Positions 1 through 11,292 of a stretch of DNA of 64,000 bases are shown here, in pieces. Position 1 is the first letter of the stretch. Each line of letters starts with the position of its first letter. The stretch comes from Elymus sibiricus. Its lineage: Eukaryota; Streptophyta; Magnoliopsida; Poales; Poaceae. Below the pieces are notes generated by a model. That model did not search any database and was not told where the DNA came from. It saw nothing but the letters and a program-made list of their open reading frames with translations. A program made the translations under genes and the position numbers. The stretch lies in assembly GCA_039707655.1 (NCBI GenBank), contig CM077666.1, forward strand, positions 396,199,886 through 396,263,885, in the 5' to 3' direction.

Positions 1-3000
1 ACAATATTTAAATGGCATGTGTATCATTTTACAAGTTTTAATTGTAGGTTATGACCATCCAAACCCTTGCATGAAACCGGCAGATAAACCAGTAGCCACC
101 AGAACGGTCCTTACAACTCAGATCTGGGACGTTACCAGAATAACTCAACCACTGCTCAAGATGGCCAAAAAGCAGCTCAGAGCTTGAGACAGTGTTGACA
201 AAAAGAATGTAGCGGTTCCCCAAGACAGCCGAAGAACAGCTCAGAGCATGGGGTCACCGTTACGAAAAGAAATTCAATAGCTGCCCGAGACGGTCGAAAA
301 GCAGCTCAGAATACGGGCCAGTTGTTGAAAAGAGAAATATAAAGTCAGCACCCACCCTGGACGGCCGAAGGCAGCTCCGAACATGGGTGTGGTGCCATCA
401 CCAAAGAAAGGGCAAGCAAGGGTTCATCAGAGTCATATGCCGCCTAATATTATGCACTCGAACAAGAACTTGTTCATTAAATAAACATGCAAGAATAACA
501 CAGAGCAATGCTTAGGGCATATATCAGATGGTTGGCTTGCCTGGGGGTCGATGGATTCACCGGAGAGAAGTGCGATCATCTCACGAAAAGATTTGCTGGA
601 GAAGATTCTCTCTCGGAGGGTCTGAATATAGGGTAGGGGCAAAATGGTCATTTTCAGAATGTGTAAACATTATGAAAGTGGCCCCATCAGAACGGGCTCG
701 ACGAATAGAAAACATGAGCGTTGGATTCACCTGAATCGGAGTCACGGTTGCGGAGATATTGCATTTCTTCTGCCAGGGACCAATCTGTGATTGAATATAT
801 TACACAGAGGTCCTCAGCAGTTCTTTTCTGGAAAAAGATAAAGAGGACTATGCTTCGGGGCTGGTTTTGGCCGAAACTACTGCGGCTACTACTGGGCCGG
901 CCCACCCGCGGTGCCACTTTAAAAAAACAAAGGGAGAGGGGGCTCGACCACTGGCGCGCGAGGCCCGCCTGCGGGGCCTTCGTCCACCTCCCGCTCGTGT
1001 GCCTGGCCGAGGCGGCAGTGTGCTCCGGTGATGGTTATGGGCACTACAGGGCATCCCCGACGACGCTCTACCCATGGACGAGCTCGGCGCGAAGAGGCGC
1101 ATCCAATGGTGTAGGGCACGGATGCCAAGAGCTACGGGGGCGACGGCTTCCTTGGGCAGGGCGGACGGTGGCGACGACCGGAGATGGTCACGGCAATTTG
1201 ATGGCGGGGAGACGGCGGTACGATGCAGGAGGGCTTTGCGGTGGCTGGGGCTCCTCTGGTGTAGGTAGGAGGGAGAGAAGGGCCGCGGATGGCTCGAATT
1301 CGAGCCGGGAATAGCGGCGGCCATGGCGGTCGTGGCGAGCGAGGAGGGGCTCTGGGGAGGTACTGATGGGCTCAGTGGGACTATGAGAGGTCTAGGAGGA
1401 GGTTGAGGTGCTCAGGGATGGCTGGGGGGCTCCGGGGAGGACCTAGTTATAGGCGGCCGCGGCGGGGAGATAAGCACGGCCGCCGTGGCACCCTTATCAC
1501 CGCACTGGAGCTCTGGGAAGACGTGGCTCAGAGGCTTGCGGTGCTGACCTGACGAAAGGAGCAGGAGGCGATGTGACGGCAAGGAAGAAGCCAGGGAGGG
1601 AGGCGACAGAGGTGGTTCACGGGGAAAGCAGTGCCCCGGCGACTGCTGCCGTGGCACGAGGAGGAAGAGAGAGGAGCAGAGGAGGGTCTAGAGAGGGGCG
1701 CGTGGACGTCACGGAGTCGCCAGACACGCTCAGACAAGCCAGAGTTGGCCGGAGCTAGCTGGCCGACGAGGACAGTGCGCAGAGCACCGTTTTCGCACGG
1801 CCGCTGTGTGGTCACCACATGCATAGCACGCCCTGGTGCCAGTCTGGCCATCACACCTTGTCCAAGAGGTGGATCACTGCTCAAATGGGTAAGACATGGC
1901 ACTAAATACACCAGGAAAGGTCTAGGTTGATCGAGGAGATCCAAAACAGTTTCTGGATAGAATTTTGGAGGCATTGCTGAGGTGAAATGGTTTGGTAAAT
2001 GGGACCGAGATGTTGCCATATTGAAATGTGGTAGGAAGGTGCAGGTTCTGGCAAAATTTGAGGTCATTTGGACCAGTTTTGCATATACTTCCTTTGTAAT
2101 GCAAAATTTGGTCCTAAAACTAGGATTTGATGTTGTGCTCAAATGGCTGGATGGAATGAGCTGAATTTTGGTGTAGAGAGGTGGTTTGGATGTGAGAATG
2201 CACTGGTAAAATTTCATACCATTTGGATGCTCCTACATGGTACTTCCTTCACAGTGCTTGAATCTAGACAGAAACTAGATGGAATTTTTGGGAGAAAATG
2301 GCTAGGTAAAATGATATGAATTTTTGCATGATCACATCATCTAGGGAATGTGAGGTCCTGGATTTATTTCAAGCATCATGGAGCAATATTAAATATAGTT
2401 GCTTCACAATCTCAAAATAGATCCAGAAACAAGAATTGGATGATGTGCTCAAAACTTGAACTGTGGAACTTGGATTCTTCATGGAAATGGTGAAGATATG
2501 GATAGGAGAAGCTCCAAAAATTATTTGGGATTTTTCCTGGCTACGAAAATGGTAGTTCCTTTGGAAAGTGCCCAGATTGCAATATTGACTTTAAATAGGA
2601 AAATGCAATTTCCCCTATTTAATTATGGCTAATATTTTTATGGGAGCTCAATATGATCACAAAGAATATCTCCACAAGTTTTCATGAACTTTGGAGATGG
2701 ATAGGTATTTTCCTGGCTTTAATTCCTTTAACTGACAGAAAAAGGAATTAATTTTAAATGAAAAATATTGCAAATGACTTGGCAATATTTTTGCATATCC
2801 ATGGTTGATGGATACAGGAGAGTCTTCGGGAAAAGTTTGGGAGGCAATAGATCAAAGGAAATTGGGTTTCCTTTGTAACTGCCAAAATTAGGGTTTCCCT
2901 TCCGGTAACTCGGAAGGTAGGGTTTCGGTGGCAAAATCCTGACATTATATTTTGGGTGGCAAGGTTGAATTGGAGAGAATCTCTGGTCTGATGGGAAAGG

Positions 3001-3120
3001 CAAGGCTAAATGACCATCTTCATATACCCAAGAGCGAGAGAAAAATCCAATAACATCAAAAAAACGAGAGTCCAATCCCGCGAAGGAAAAAAAACAAGGA
3101 GTGAGAACCAGGGTGTTACA
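1..3120 (-). mobile_element. Sukkula-like LARD, left (3') LTR, cut by window edge
   Basis: This stretch aligns along its whole length with 16180-19303 (roughly 6% different in two samples compared by eye). It ends in GTGTTACA at 3120, which read on the minus strand is the usual TGTAACAC LTR start, and it is followed at once by a polypurine tract. The full right-hand copy is 4483 bp, so about 1.36 kb of this LTR lies outside the window. Length, minus-strand sense, the iMet primer site at 14804 and the lack of any protein fit the LARD class described from barley (about 4.5 kb LTRs around a 3.5 kb non-coding domain); Sukkula is the nearest family I know, and the name is an inference. The short open frames in the GC-rich block (880-1800) are not kept between the two LTR copies, so I do not call genes. 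Confidence 0.8.
158..395. repeat. Degenerate ~64-bp tandem array in LARD LTR (left copy)
   Basis: Four degenerate units start near 160, 222, 287 and 358. Each carries a GACGGCCGAAAAGCAGCTC-like core, and they are separated by 62-71 bp. The same array is present in the right LTR at 16337-16574, so it belongs to the family and predates this insertion. Confidence 0.75.
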
Positions 3121-3140
3121 AACCTACCCCCTTAAGAAAA
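3121..3140 (-). other. LARD polypurine tract
   Basis: Read on the minus strand the tract is CTTAAGGGGGTAGGTT directly before the LTR start TGTAACAC. The bases just upstream (a CTCGAGGACGAGATTTT-like stretch, minus strand) resemble the very end of pol in Tekay/Del-type Gypsy elements, which suggests the ancestry of this non-coding element. Confidence 0.75.
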
Positions 3141-4110
3141 TCTCGTCCTCGAGATTTTCGGGCTTACCTCCCAGGTAAGGGGAAACATACCTATGTGTGA
3201 CTTGGATCCATCAGCTGTCTTGTCTTCATTGGTTTACTGGCCTCCTAATTGCCTCTTCTGATGGCTCAGGTGCTGTCTTTTCACACAGCTACCTTGAATC
3301 CTTCTCTTTCCTATTAGATGTACCTATTGTCCTGGCGGTCTGTTGTCTAGGGTTGGCGGGTAGCGCGTAGTATCGACAAATAGCTTGGTTTCCATGGTCT
3401 GGAGCTAGCTGCTTTGAGTTTTGTTGTGATACTCCGTACACTGACTGCCAAGGGCGGGACATCCTTTCTGGGTACAGGGCTCACGTGCTCGTATGGCCTT
3501 GAGTGACTAGGGGTGGCTTTCTTTCTATCTTGTCAGAAGGCTAAGTCTGGCTCTGGGTTCTGTACTGATGTTTTCTTCTGTCTTATGCATTCTGACTTTA
3601 TCCTTAGGTGATCCACAATCCAAGGAACAATATGACCGAACTATTACCGCCGTATCCTCAACTGAAATGTCAGGCATGATCACAAAGTAATCATAGACAG
3701 TAATCTCCTACTCCAATGACACCATGGAATCTACGAACTGTCGATGCTGACGTGTATGTGCTTTCAGCTATTCTATCTGAGTGTCTTGTTTCCATGTAGA
3801 TTCAGGCAGTCAGACTCTGTCAATCACAGAGGTAGCTCTATCATATATATCCTTTGCAGTCCTTGCCATGATCGTTGAGCTGAACATAGTTTGGCTATCA
3901 TTCGGCGCATCTTACTGAGCATAGCCTCTTACCTTGGTTGATGGCCCGTTTTCACGATAAGTGCAGCAAGCTCACTTGTAACCATAAATAGTGCATTGTT
4001 GTGGCGGCATATGCAAGAATCTGACAAGGATTGGTAATATCACCTTGTTTGTGAAGTTTCCTTTTATTGACCATTGCGGAGACTGTTCATCAAAACTTCT
4101 TGGTTCTTGC
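3141..4110 (-). mobile_element. LARD internal domain, 3' part
   Basis: About 1 kb of internal sequence between the polypurine tract and the point where the Copia element at 4116 is inserted. No frame of useful length is open on either strand and I recognise no protein motif. Together with 12874-14820 it gives an internal domain of about 2.9 kb once the nested Copia is removed, close to the 3.5 kb reported for barley LARDs. Confidence 0.65.
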
Positions 4111-4115
4111 GGGTT
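4111..4115. other. Target site duplication GGGTT (left copy)
   Basis: GGGTT precedes the Copia LTR at 4116 and is repeated at 12869-12873 just after the right LTR. This fixes both ends of the inserted Copia element. Confidence 0.9.
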
Positions 4116-5694
4116 TGTAGGATCGAAAGTATGTCTAGAGGGGGGGGGGGTGATTAGACTACTTGACCAAATAAAACCTAACGTTTTCCCAATTTTAGTT
4201 GTAGGCAGATTTTAGCAATAGTACATGTCAAGCATCACCCTACACATGCAATTCTAAGAGTATAGCAGCGGAAAGTAAGCAATTGCATATGTATGTAAAG
4301 GAGGGGATCGGAGATTTCAAACGCAATGAAGACACGGTGGTTTTTGGCGTGGTTCCAATAGGTGGTGCTATCGTACGTCCATGTTGATGGATACTTCAAC
4401 CCATGAAGGGTAACGGCTGCGCGAGTCCACGAAGGGCTCCACCCACGAAGGGTCCACGAAGAAGCAAATTGTCTATTCCACCATGGCTTACGTCCACGAA
4501 GGACTAGCCTCACTCGGGGTAGATCTTCACGAAGTAGGCGATCTCCTTGCCCTTACAAACTCCTTGGTTCAACTCCAGATCATGTCGAAGGCTCCCAAGT
4601 GACACCTAACCAATCTAGGAGACACCACTCTCCAAAAGGTAATAGACGGTGTGTTGTTAATGAACTCCTTGCTCTTGTGCTTCAAATGATAGTCTTCCCA
4701 GCACTCAAACAACTCCTCACAGATTTGGCTATGGTGGAAGAGGGATTTGAGTGGAAAGCAACTTGGGAAAGGCTAGAAATCAAGTTTCAAATGGTAGGAA
4801 TGGAATAGCTTGATCTCAACACATGAGTAGGTAGTTCTCTCTCAAAAAATGTATGGTGGAAGTGTAGGCATGTTCTGATGGCTCTCCTTACTGAGAAGGA
4901 GGTGGTGGAGGGGTATATATAGCCTCCACACAAAATCCAACTGTTACACACTTTTGACCCAACTCGGTGGCACCGAAACAATCATCTCGGTAGCACCAAA
5001 CTGTGTAAAAGATATGAACTTTAGGAATCTTGGTGGGACCGATACGAACAACTCGGATGGACCGAAGTGCAATGGCTAGGGCAGACCTCATCTCGGTGGC
5101 ACCGATTGCATCAACTCGGTAGGACCAAAGTGAAGCAATAAGGCAACAGAGACTTGGCAAGCCATCTCGGTGAGACCGATTTGCAAAACTCGGTGAGACC
5201 GAAGTGAGTGCAAACGATTACAGAGAGTTGGCAAGGCCATCTCGGTGAGACCGAGATCCATTTCGGTGGATCCGATTTGTTAGGGTTTTGGCAGTGGCTA
5301 AGTCTAGGTGAACTCGGTGAGGCCAGATATATAATTTCGGTGGGGCCAAGTTGGAATGTAGGTTTTGGACATATTTGGATGGAGAAAGTGGTTGAGGGTT
5401 TAGGAGTACTGTCACTAAGCACTTGAGCAAAAAGACCATTAAGCAACACCTCATCCCCTTTTAATAGTATTGGCTTTCCTATGGACTCAATGTGATCTTG
5501 GATCACTAAACCAAAAATGTAGAGTCTTGATCTTTTGCCAATCCTTGTCCTTAGCATTTTGAGGGGTCCACATCTCTAGTCCATGCCATGCCAATCATTG
5601 AACATTCTGAAATCTTTAACTTGAATGGACATTAGTTCAATGAGATATATTGTTATGAATTACCAAAACCACTAAGGGAGCAAATGTGCTTTCA
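4116..5694 (-). repeat. 3' LTR of the pol-less Copia
   Basis: 1579 bp, TGTAGGATCG...GCTTTCA. It matches 11293-12868 with a few percent difference, with most changes in the first 400 bp. Minus-strand TATA box at 4914-4921 (TATATATA). Upstream of it in transcriptional order (about 4950-5340) is an array of short palindromes of the TCGGTGGCACCGA type. The G run near 4139-4149 is longer here than in the right copy. Confidence 0.9.
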
Positions 5695-5712
5695 ATCTCC
5701 CCCTTTTTGGTA
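5695..5712 (-). other. Polypurine tract of the pol-less Copia
   Basis: On the minus strand this is ACCAAAAAGGGGGAGAT immediately before the LTR start TGAAAGCACA. It is the classic SIRE-type tract for plus-strand priming. Confidence 0.85.
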
Positions 5713-6325
5713 ATTGATGACAACATATAGATCAAAGCTTCGACAAATGATTAAATGAATAAAATACATTGTCGCTTTGAGAAGTATGTGATAAGCAAGA
5801 GCTCCCCCTAAATTTGTGCATTATTAAAAATTTGCGTTTGAATGCAAATGCACAATCGATTAGGTTCATGGGTCACTCTTCCATGTCACATACAACTTGG
5901 TGGAGCGCGAAAAATGATATGAGTGGAATAGTAAGCACGCATCACCAACATAAATGAGTGATCATACATGATAATGATAAAGATAAGCATTGATCATCAC
6001 AATAAGCATAGTATGACAGAATATCTCACAAACGCTGTAGCAAGCACACACAGTGAAACAAAGTACTAACAAGCAAATAGTAGTAAAAGAACTCTCGAGA
6101 GAAAAAAAACAAATGAGAAAAGCACTCTCTCGCTCTCGAAGCCTATGATCTATACAAACTCTCCCCCTTTGGCAACAAGTACTAAAAAGATCGAATTGTA
6201 TAGGACTAGTCGGCACTCTAAGCACGGTCCTCCAAAGCTCCTAAATGCTATCTCCTGCTGGCAGCTCTGGTGTGCGTAGATGGCGTAGAAAGAAGAGCGT
6301 CCGCGAAGGCTTCTGAAGACGTCTG
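5713..6325 (-). other. 3' untranslated part of the pol-less Copia
   Basis: AT-rich sequence between the second ORF and the polypurine tract. It holds no open frame worth calling. Runs such as GCTCCCCCTAAATTTGTGC (around 5800) are typical of the 3' end of SIRE-like elements. Confidence 0.6.
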
Positions 6326-7284
6326 CTAGACTGGTGGAGTGGATACCGGCGGTGGCACTGAGGCAGCAGCAGCAGGTGCAGATACTATGGTCCGTGGATC
6401 CACAACTGGCACTATAGTAGACCTGGCTGCCCTGGGCACTGTCTGGAATCTCTCTGTGGTTGGTCTATCATCTCCACTATCATCTGATGGGGCTGTCCTG
6501 ACAGCATCAACATCACTTTGCAGCTTCTCCACTGTAGTTTGGATCTCTGTGACCTTGACATCTAGATCATGAAATTTTGTCTCAATTATCAGCTCTAAGC
6601 TAGCCTGGTGCTGGGTGAGGTTGGCCAGAGTTCGCTCAATCCTCAGGGTGGCTTCAAGCAGATAAGTCATTTGGTCAGACTTAGACTTAAGATTTGCAAT
6701 TGGAGCATTTGGAGCTGTTACCTCCTCGGCTGCTTTTGCTTCTTTGGCTTTGCGGATCTCCTCTTGAGCTTGTGCAGAAGTGGGATGCGTAGGATCCATC
6801 ACAATCACATTGTCCTCAAACTCTGGACGCAAGAGCAAATGCTCTCGATCAAGAAGGTATGTGCTGGTTCCAACTCTTCCTCCTCATCAATCATCATGGA
6901 GGGTCTGCCAATCACACGGGTAGTAGTTTTCCTTACTCTCTTCTTCTTTGTTCCTGCAACTGGTTCAGCGTCACTAGGCTCTTCAAGTGTGAATTGCATA
7001 GTCTGCTTTGGAACTTTCTTCACAGCAGTTTTATCTTTGGCAGATGATGGATTGGTGCTATACTCCTTAGCAAGCACGACTCTCTTTTTCTTCGTTGCTG
7101 CTCCACTAGCAACAAAATCTTCATCCTCACTGTCTGAGGTTCTCTTCTTCCTTGTTCTAGTGGCTGCCTTAGGAAGATCTGGAGAGCTCCTCTCTCCCTC
7201 ATAGAAACTCTCTACAGGGCTTGACCCTTCACTGAGTTCTGCATGCTGCTCTGACCTGTTCTGGCTGTCGCTGGAATCTGACAT
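6326..7284 (-). pseudogene. Second ORF of pol-less Copia, one frameshift
   Basis: Two overlapping frames on the minus strand read as one protein of about 320 residues broken by a single indel near 6840-6860. The first part (7284-6805, about 159 residues) starts with a Ser/Asp/Glu-rich stretch and has several KKKR/RKKR basic patches that could serve nuclear import. The second part (6838-6326, 170 residues) is predicted by eye to form a coiled coil (residues 45-110, regular Leu/Ile/Val spacing with many E/K/Q) and ends in a Pro/Ala/Val-rich tail. It lies where SIRE-type elements carry an extra 3' ORF. I know no function for it and find no membrane segment, so I would not call it an envelope protein. 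Confidence 0.6.
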
Positions 7285-7389
7285 CTTGCTGAGCTGACCC
7301 TATGAACAGATGGGTATGGGCAGAGTAGATGAGTCATCACAAAAAGCAGAAGTTTTTCATAAAATTGAGTTCAACTCTTAGTTTCAAGT

Positions 7390-8230
7390 TTTCACAGGAT
7401 GCATTTCGGATGGACCGAGTTGATCATCTCGGTGATACCGAAGCACACTACAGAAACCTTACACGCCATTTCGGTCAGACCGAGATGGGTTCGGTGGCTC
7501 CGAGATGCTAGGGTTTCACTGAGATTTTACTTTCGGTCTCACCGATTCGTACAACTTGGTGGCACCGAGACGTACTAGTGCTATGGCCAGAGGTCAAATC
7601 GGTGGTACCGAAATTTTTGAATCGGTTGGTCTGAGATGCATTCGGCGGAAACTTAAACCTAAAAACTTTACTCGCATCTAATCTATGGAATTTGCAGTGT
7701 AATAGGAGTTCTCAATCCGTGGCATGAATTCAGGCAGTCCAATCATGCATTGAATTGGAAAGGAAGCACGAGAGGGATCGAATCTCACCCTAACTTGGTG
7801 GAGATCCTCTATGGCGGCAACGGCGGAGGAGATTGCCGTTGACGGCGACGGAATCCGGCGGCGAGAGCGCGCTGGAGACGACGGCGAAGTCCGGAGACGA
7901 GGGCGATGGCAGCGATGGGGAGCAGGAACGAGTGGGGTCGAGAAATTTCAACTGTTCGGTCCGCGCGATATATATACCCGTACGCTGTCGGTGGCACCGA
8001 GTTGAACAACTCGGTGGCACCGATACGTGTAACTGCACGCAGGCCAGCACATCGGTGGCTCCGAAATGGTTCAACTCGGTAGCACCGAGATGGAAAACCT
8101 AGATCAATCTAAGTGATTTCGGTTGGACCGAGTTTGAGATAGTTGGTTCGGCCGAAATCATTTAGAAGGTTTTGGAGGTTCAGCCCTTTCAGATTGGTGG
8201 CTCCGAGTGCTCCTCACCCGGAGGGTCCGA
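7390..8230 (-). promoter_or_regulatory. Internal palindrome arrays with TATA, promoter-like
   Basis: Two clusters (about 7400-7640 and 7985-8230) of short inverted repeats of the kind TCGGTGGCACCGA, spaced roughly 20-40 bp. They are the same motif that fills the U3 of this element's LTRs. Between them lie a minus-strand TATA box (7968-7976) and a GC-rich stretch (about 7800-7930) that looks like a grass 5' leader. Read on the minus strand the order is palindromes, TATA, leader, more palindromes, then the ATG of the second ORF at 7284. This suggests a separate promoter for that ORF; it is an inference from layout. Confidence 0.5.
7968..7976 (-). promoter_or_regulatory. Internal TATA-like box
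   Basis: TATATATAT on the minus strand, about 10-20 bp downstream of the palindrome cluster and followed by GC-rich leader-like sequence. In the LTRs the TATA box (12086-12093) stands in the same order after the palindromes, but farther from them. Confidence 0.45.
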
Positions 8231-9294
8231 AAATGACTTGTTCAATTTTTGTGATGCAGCAAGAATAGAATTTGAGACAAGAAAGCATAGATAGCTAGAG
8301 AAGGTACTTAGGCATTCTTCTACATCCAATTAGCCAGAAAAACCAAGACAATGAAAACAACAACTGGATGTCCTTGAATGATGAAAACATGCAAACCAAC
8401 ATGCTCACACAATAAGATAACAAATGAAATATGTGTCAAACATGCACAACCAATTCTAGCATCTATCAAGCAATGGCGATGACTAGGTCATCTATATATG
8501 AGTATATTGACTTAGGAGCCAAATGAGAACATTTGATCATAGGTCATACTCATCGTTTAAGCACAAGTGGGGTTGCCACTTTTACATAAAGCATTAATGT
8601 GTTCACACCATTAGAGTTGCTTTAGCTCAATTGCTTAGAGCAAAGCTCCCCCTAGATGTGATATCCCCCCTAAGAGGGATGAACTAACCTTGGGTTTTGT
8701 CGATGATGACTTCATGTAGATGTTGAAGATGTGGATGCTCCAATGTTGATGTAGACCATCAAGAGTTGGGAGCAATCCTTTGGAGTTTTGTGCTTTCAAT
8801 ACCTACATGGGTTAGTCCCACACAAGGAACATACAAGGATATCCATAGACATAGAGTGAAATTCACATATGATGATGTCCATGAATGCATTGAATACCTT
8901 GTCCCTTGCCTTACCAACAAGAGGGTTTGTGACTCCATGAACTAGTGCAAGATGTGGAAGTTGGTTGCACAAGTTCTTGCCATAAATAATATGAGTGGAG
9001 CTTGTTGGCGGAGTCACCCTCAAGAACTCCCTAGTTCTTCTTCTTTTGGACCCACATCAACTTGATGGGAATCGTTGGAGTTGTAGTAGCACTTGATGAT
9101 GTCTTGGGAACCCACTTGACCATGGCTTGAGGAGCTTCTTCAACTGAATCAATCTCTTCTTGAAGCTTGTCCTTGCCTTTTAGCTTGTGGTCTTGTGGCG
9201 GAAGATCTTCTTGAGCTTGTGTTCCCTTGAAGGAAGTAGGATCATACTTCTCCTGTTGAGGAACAAACTTCGTCTTGGGGTATTGATCTTCTTC
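8231..9294 (-). other. Non-coding stretch where pol is missing
   Basis: About 1 kb between Gag and the promoter-like block. Immediately after the Gag stop the frame continues with a sequence resembling a Gag C-terminal extension, then is lost to stops. No protease, integrase or reverse transcriptase motif can be found in any frame. The GCTCCCCCTAGATGTG run near 8646 looks like a piece of SIRE 3' sequence, so the pol deletion may have joined distant parts of the parent. Confidence 0.55.
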
Positions 9295-11208
9295 TCACTC
9301 AACTCCATTGGCATTGAACTTTCGTTCAAAACCAACACCTTGGTTCTTCCGGTGCCTTCCTTGCTTGCGTACAATTTCCTCAAATTGTTTACTCCCGGCA
9401 AGACTCTTGTAGACACCTTTTTCTATAATTCCTTTCAATAGCATATTTTCTTGCTCAAGTGTAACTTGGATAAGAGAATCATTAGTGGAATCAATAGAAC
9501 TACTAGAAGCAACAACATTGGATTTAGCATTGTTATTGTTACTACTAGAGGTAGAACCCTTTTTACCCTTGTTGCTAGTTTGCTTAGGTTTAACTTGTGG
9601 CATAAAGTTAGACAAGAGTAAACGTTTGACAAGATATGAAGAACTCTTCTTTCGAAGATCGTCATTGATAGCTTTAAGAAACTCATGCTCTTGCTCTAAA
9701 TTTAGCTTCTCAAAGCGTAGCTTCTCATGAGTTCTTAGAAATTCTCTATGATCCTCTTCAGTTGTTTCATGAGCTAACTTAAGAGCATTTAGTTCTTTAG
9801 TTAGACGCTCAATCTCCTTCATAGCATTGTTACTCGTTTCCTCTTGACTATCATGATTACTAGCATTTTCATTATAGCTCACATCACTAGCCTTATCAAC
9901 AAGTAAGTCATCATCACCAAGCAAATCATCTTCATCACTATTGAAATCAAGATACTCGGGGTGTGATACCTTGGGGCCTTTTGCCATGAAGCATCTTCCA
10001 ATTCCTTCATTGGGTGAGTCAAATAGATCGTAGGAGTTGGATGACACAAGTGCAAGTCCGGCGACACCTTCATCTTGACTATAGTCGGAGTTGGAGTGAT
10101 AACTTCTCTCGGAGTGGTTGTTGGAGTCGGAGCCGGAAACCCATTCACCAACATGAGCTTGATGTCTTCTTCTTGTGTAGCTCTTGGATGACTTGTCCTT
10201 CCTCTCCGAATCCTTGCTTCTTCGAGAGTGTCTTCGTTCATAACGATCATCTCTACTCCTTTTCTCCTTATGAGGTGATTTGTCTCTTCTATGTCTTCCT
10301 CTTGGTGATTCGTCTCTTTTCTTGTAGGGAGCCATACACTCATTTGAGTAGTGTCCGGGCTTCCCACAATTGTAGCAATTGCGGTCATGACTTGATGATC
10401 TTCTCTCATAGTGTCTTGAGCTAGAGCTTCTTTCTTTCCCTTTGTTCTTGTAGAACTTGTTGAACCTTTTCACCATTAGGCTTATCTCTTCATTTGATAC
10501 TAGCTTGTCACTTTGAGTTGTTAGAGCATCGGTTGAGGCTTTGTAAGCACCATTTGATTTGTTGTGCAGCTCCTCTTTGTCCTTGAGTGACATGTCATGA
10601 GCAACAATCCTTCCAATGACTTTCGTGGGCTTGAGATCTTTGTAATTTGGCATCATTTGGATCAATGTGCAGACGGTATCATATTTTCCATCCAAAGCTC
10701 TAAGTATCTTCTTGATGATGAATTTGTCGGTCATCTCTTCACTTCCTAAGCTGGCAATCTCATTTGTGATGAGAGCAAGCCTAGAGTACATCTCAGCAAC
10801 TCCTTCACCATCCTTCATCTTGAACTTGTCAAGTTGACTTTGAAGCACATCCAACTTAGATTCCTTGATGGACTCGGTACCCTCATGCATATCAACCAAA
10901 GTATCCCAAATTTCCTTTGCATTCTCGAGGCGGCTGATTTTGTTTAATTCTTCGAGACATAAACCGTTGAATAGAATGTCACAAGCTTGAGCATTGTATT
11001 GCAACATCTTTAATTCTTCCGGGGTTGCTTCACGATCCGGTTCCTTGCCATCCTCAAAGAAGTCACCTTGCAAGCCAAGACGAACAACAGCCCAAACGGC
11101 AGGGTTATGACCAAGAATATGCATTTTCATCTTATGTTTCCAACTAGCAAAGTTTGTACCATCAAAATATGGACCTCTACGATGATAGTTACCCTCACTA
11201 GACGCCAT
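9295..11208 (-). CDS. gag: Copia Gag, complete 637-residue frame
   Basis: Nucleocapsid/capsid protein of a SIRE-type Copia element, expected to form the cytoplasmic particle that packages element RNA. Residues 10-60 hold the FDGTNFASWKHKMKMHI start typical of plant Copia Gag. Residues 70-215 are the helical Gag core (UBN2-like). A CCHC zinc knuckle (C278, C281, H286, C291) binds RNA. Residues 255-365 are Arg/Ser-rich and basic, 425-450 acidic, and about 465-535 a coiled coil. The start lies 70 bp downstream of the primer-binding site in sense direction, which supports it. The frame ends in TGA where related Gag proteins seem to run on, so a short C-terminal piece may have been lost. An open Gag without pol implies use of another element's enzymes. 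Confidence 0.85.
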   Translation of the reverse strand: MASSEGNYHRRGPYFDGTNFASWKHKMKMHILGHNPAVWAVVRLGLQGDFFEDGKEPDREATPEELKMLQYNAQACDILFNGLCLEELNKISRLENAKEIWDTLVDMHEGTESIKESKLDVLQSQLDKFKMKDGEGVAEMYSRLALITNEIASLGSEEMTDKFIIKKILRALDGKYDTVCTLIQMMPNYKDLKPTKVIGRIVAHDMSLKDKEELHNKSNGAYKASTDALTTQSDKLVSNEEISLMVKRFNKFYKNKGKERSSSSRHYERRSSSHDRNCYNCGKPGHYSNECMAPYKKRDESPRGRHRRDKSPHKEKRSRDDRYERRHSRRSKDSERKDKSSKSYTRRRHQAHVGEWVSGSDSNNHSERSYHSNSDYSQDEGVAGLALVSSNSYDLFDSPNEGIGRCFMAKGPKVSHPEYLDFNSDEDDLLGDDDLLVDKASDVSYNENASNHDSQEETSNNAMKEIERLTKELNALKLAHETTEEDHREFLRTHEKLRFEKLNLEQEHEFLKAINDDLRKKSSSYLVKRLLLSNFMPQVKPKQTSNKGKKGSTSSSNNNNAKSNVVASSSSIDSTNDSLIQVTLEQENMLLKGIIEKGVYKSLAGSKQFEEIVRKQGRHRKNQGVGFERKFNANGVE

Positions 11209-11278
11209 ACTCTCCTAGGTTGTGAAACCAATGCTATGATCACCAAAGCAATGGAAATCAAGGCTTACGGAGACCAAA

Positions 11279-11290
11279 GCTCTGATACCA
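11279..11290 (-). other. Primer-binding site (iMet type)
   Basis: TGGTATCAGAGC on the minus strand, two bases inside the 5' LTR. It is complementary to the 3' end of initiator methionine tRNA, the usual primer of plant Copia elements. Confidence 0.9.
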
Positions 11291-11292
11291 CT

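Noticed and set aside
721..1324. Open frames of 158-197 codons in the LARD LTR GC-rich block
   Set aside because: The equivalent frames in the right LTR copy (about 17040-17660) are broken or shorter, so they are not conserved; GC-rich DNA leaves frames open by chance.
6326..7284. Second ORF of the pol-less Copia as an envelope protein
   Set aside because: No signal peptide or membrane segment can be seen; the protein is charged, with a coiled coil.
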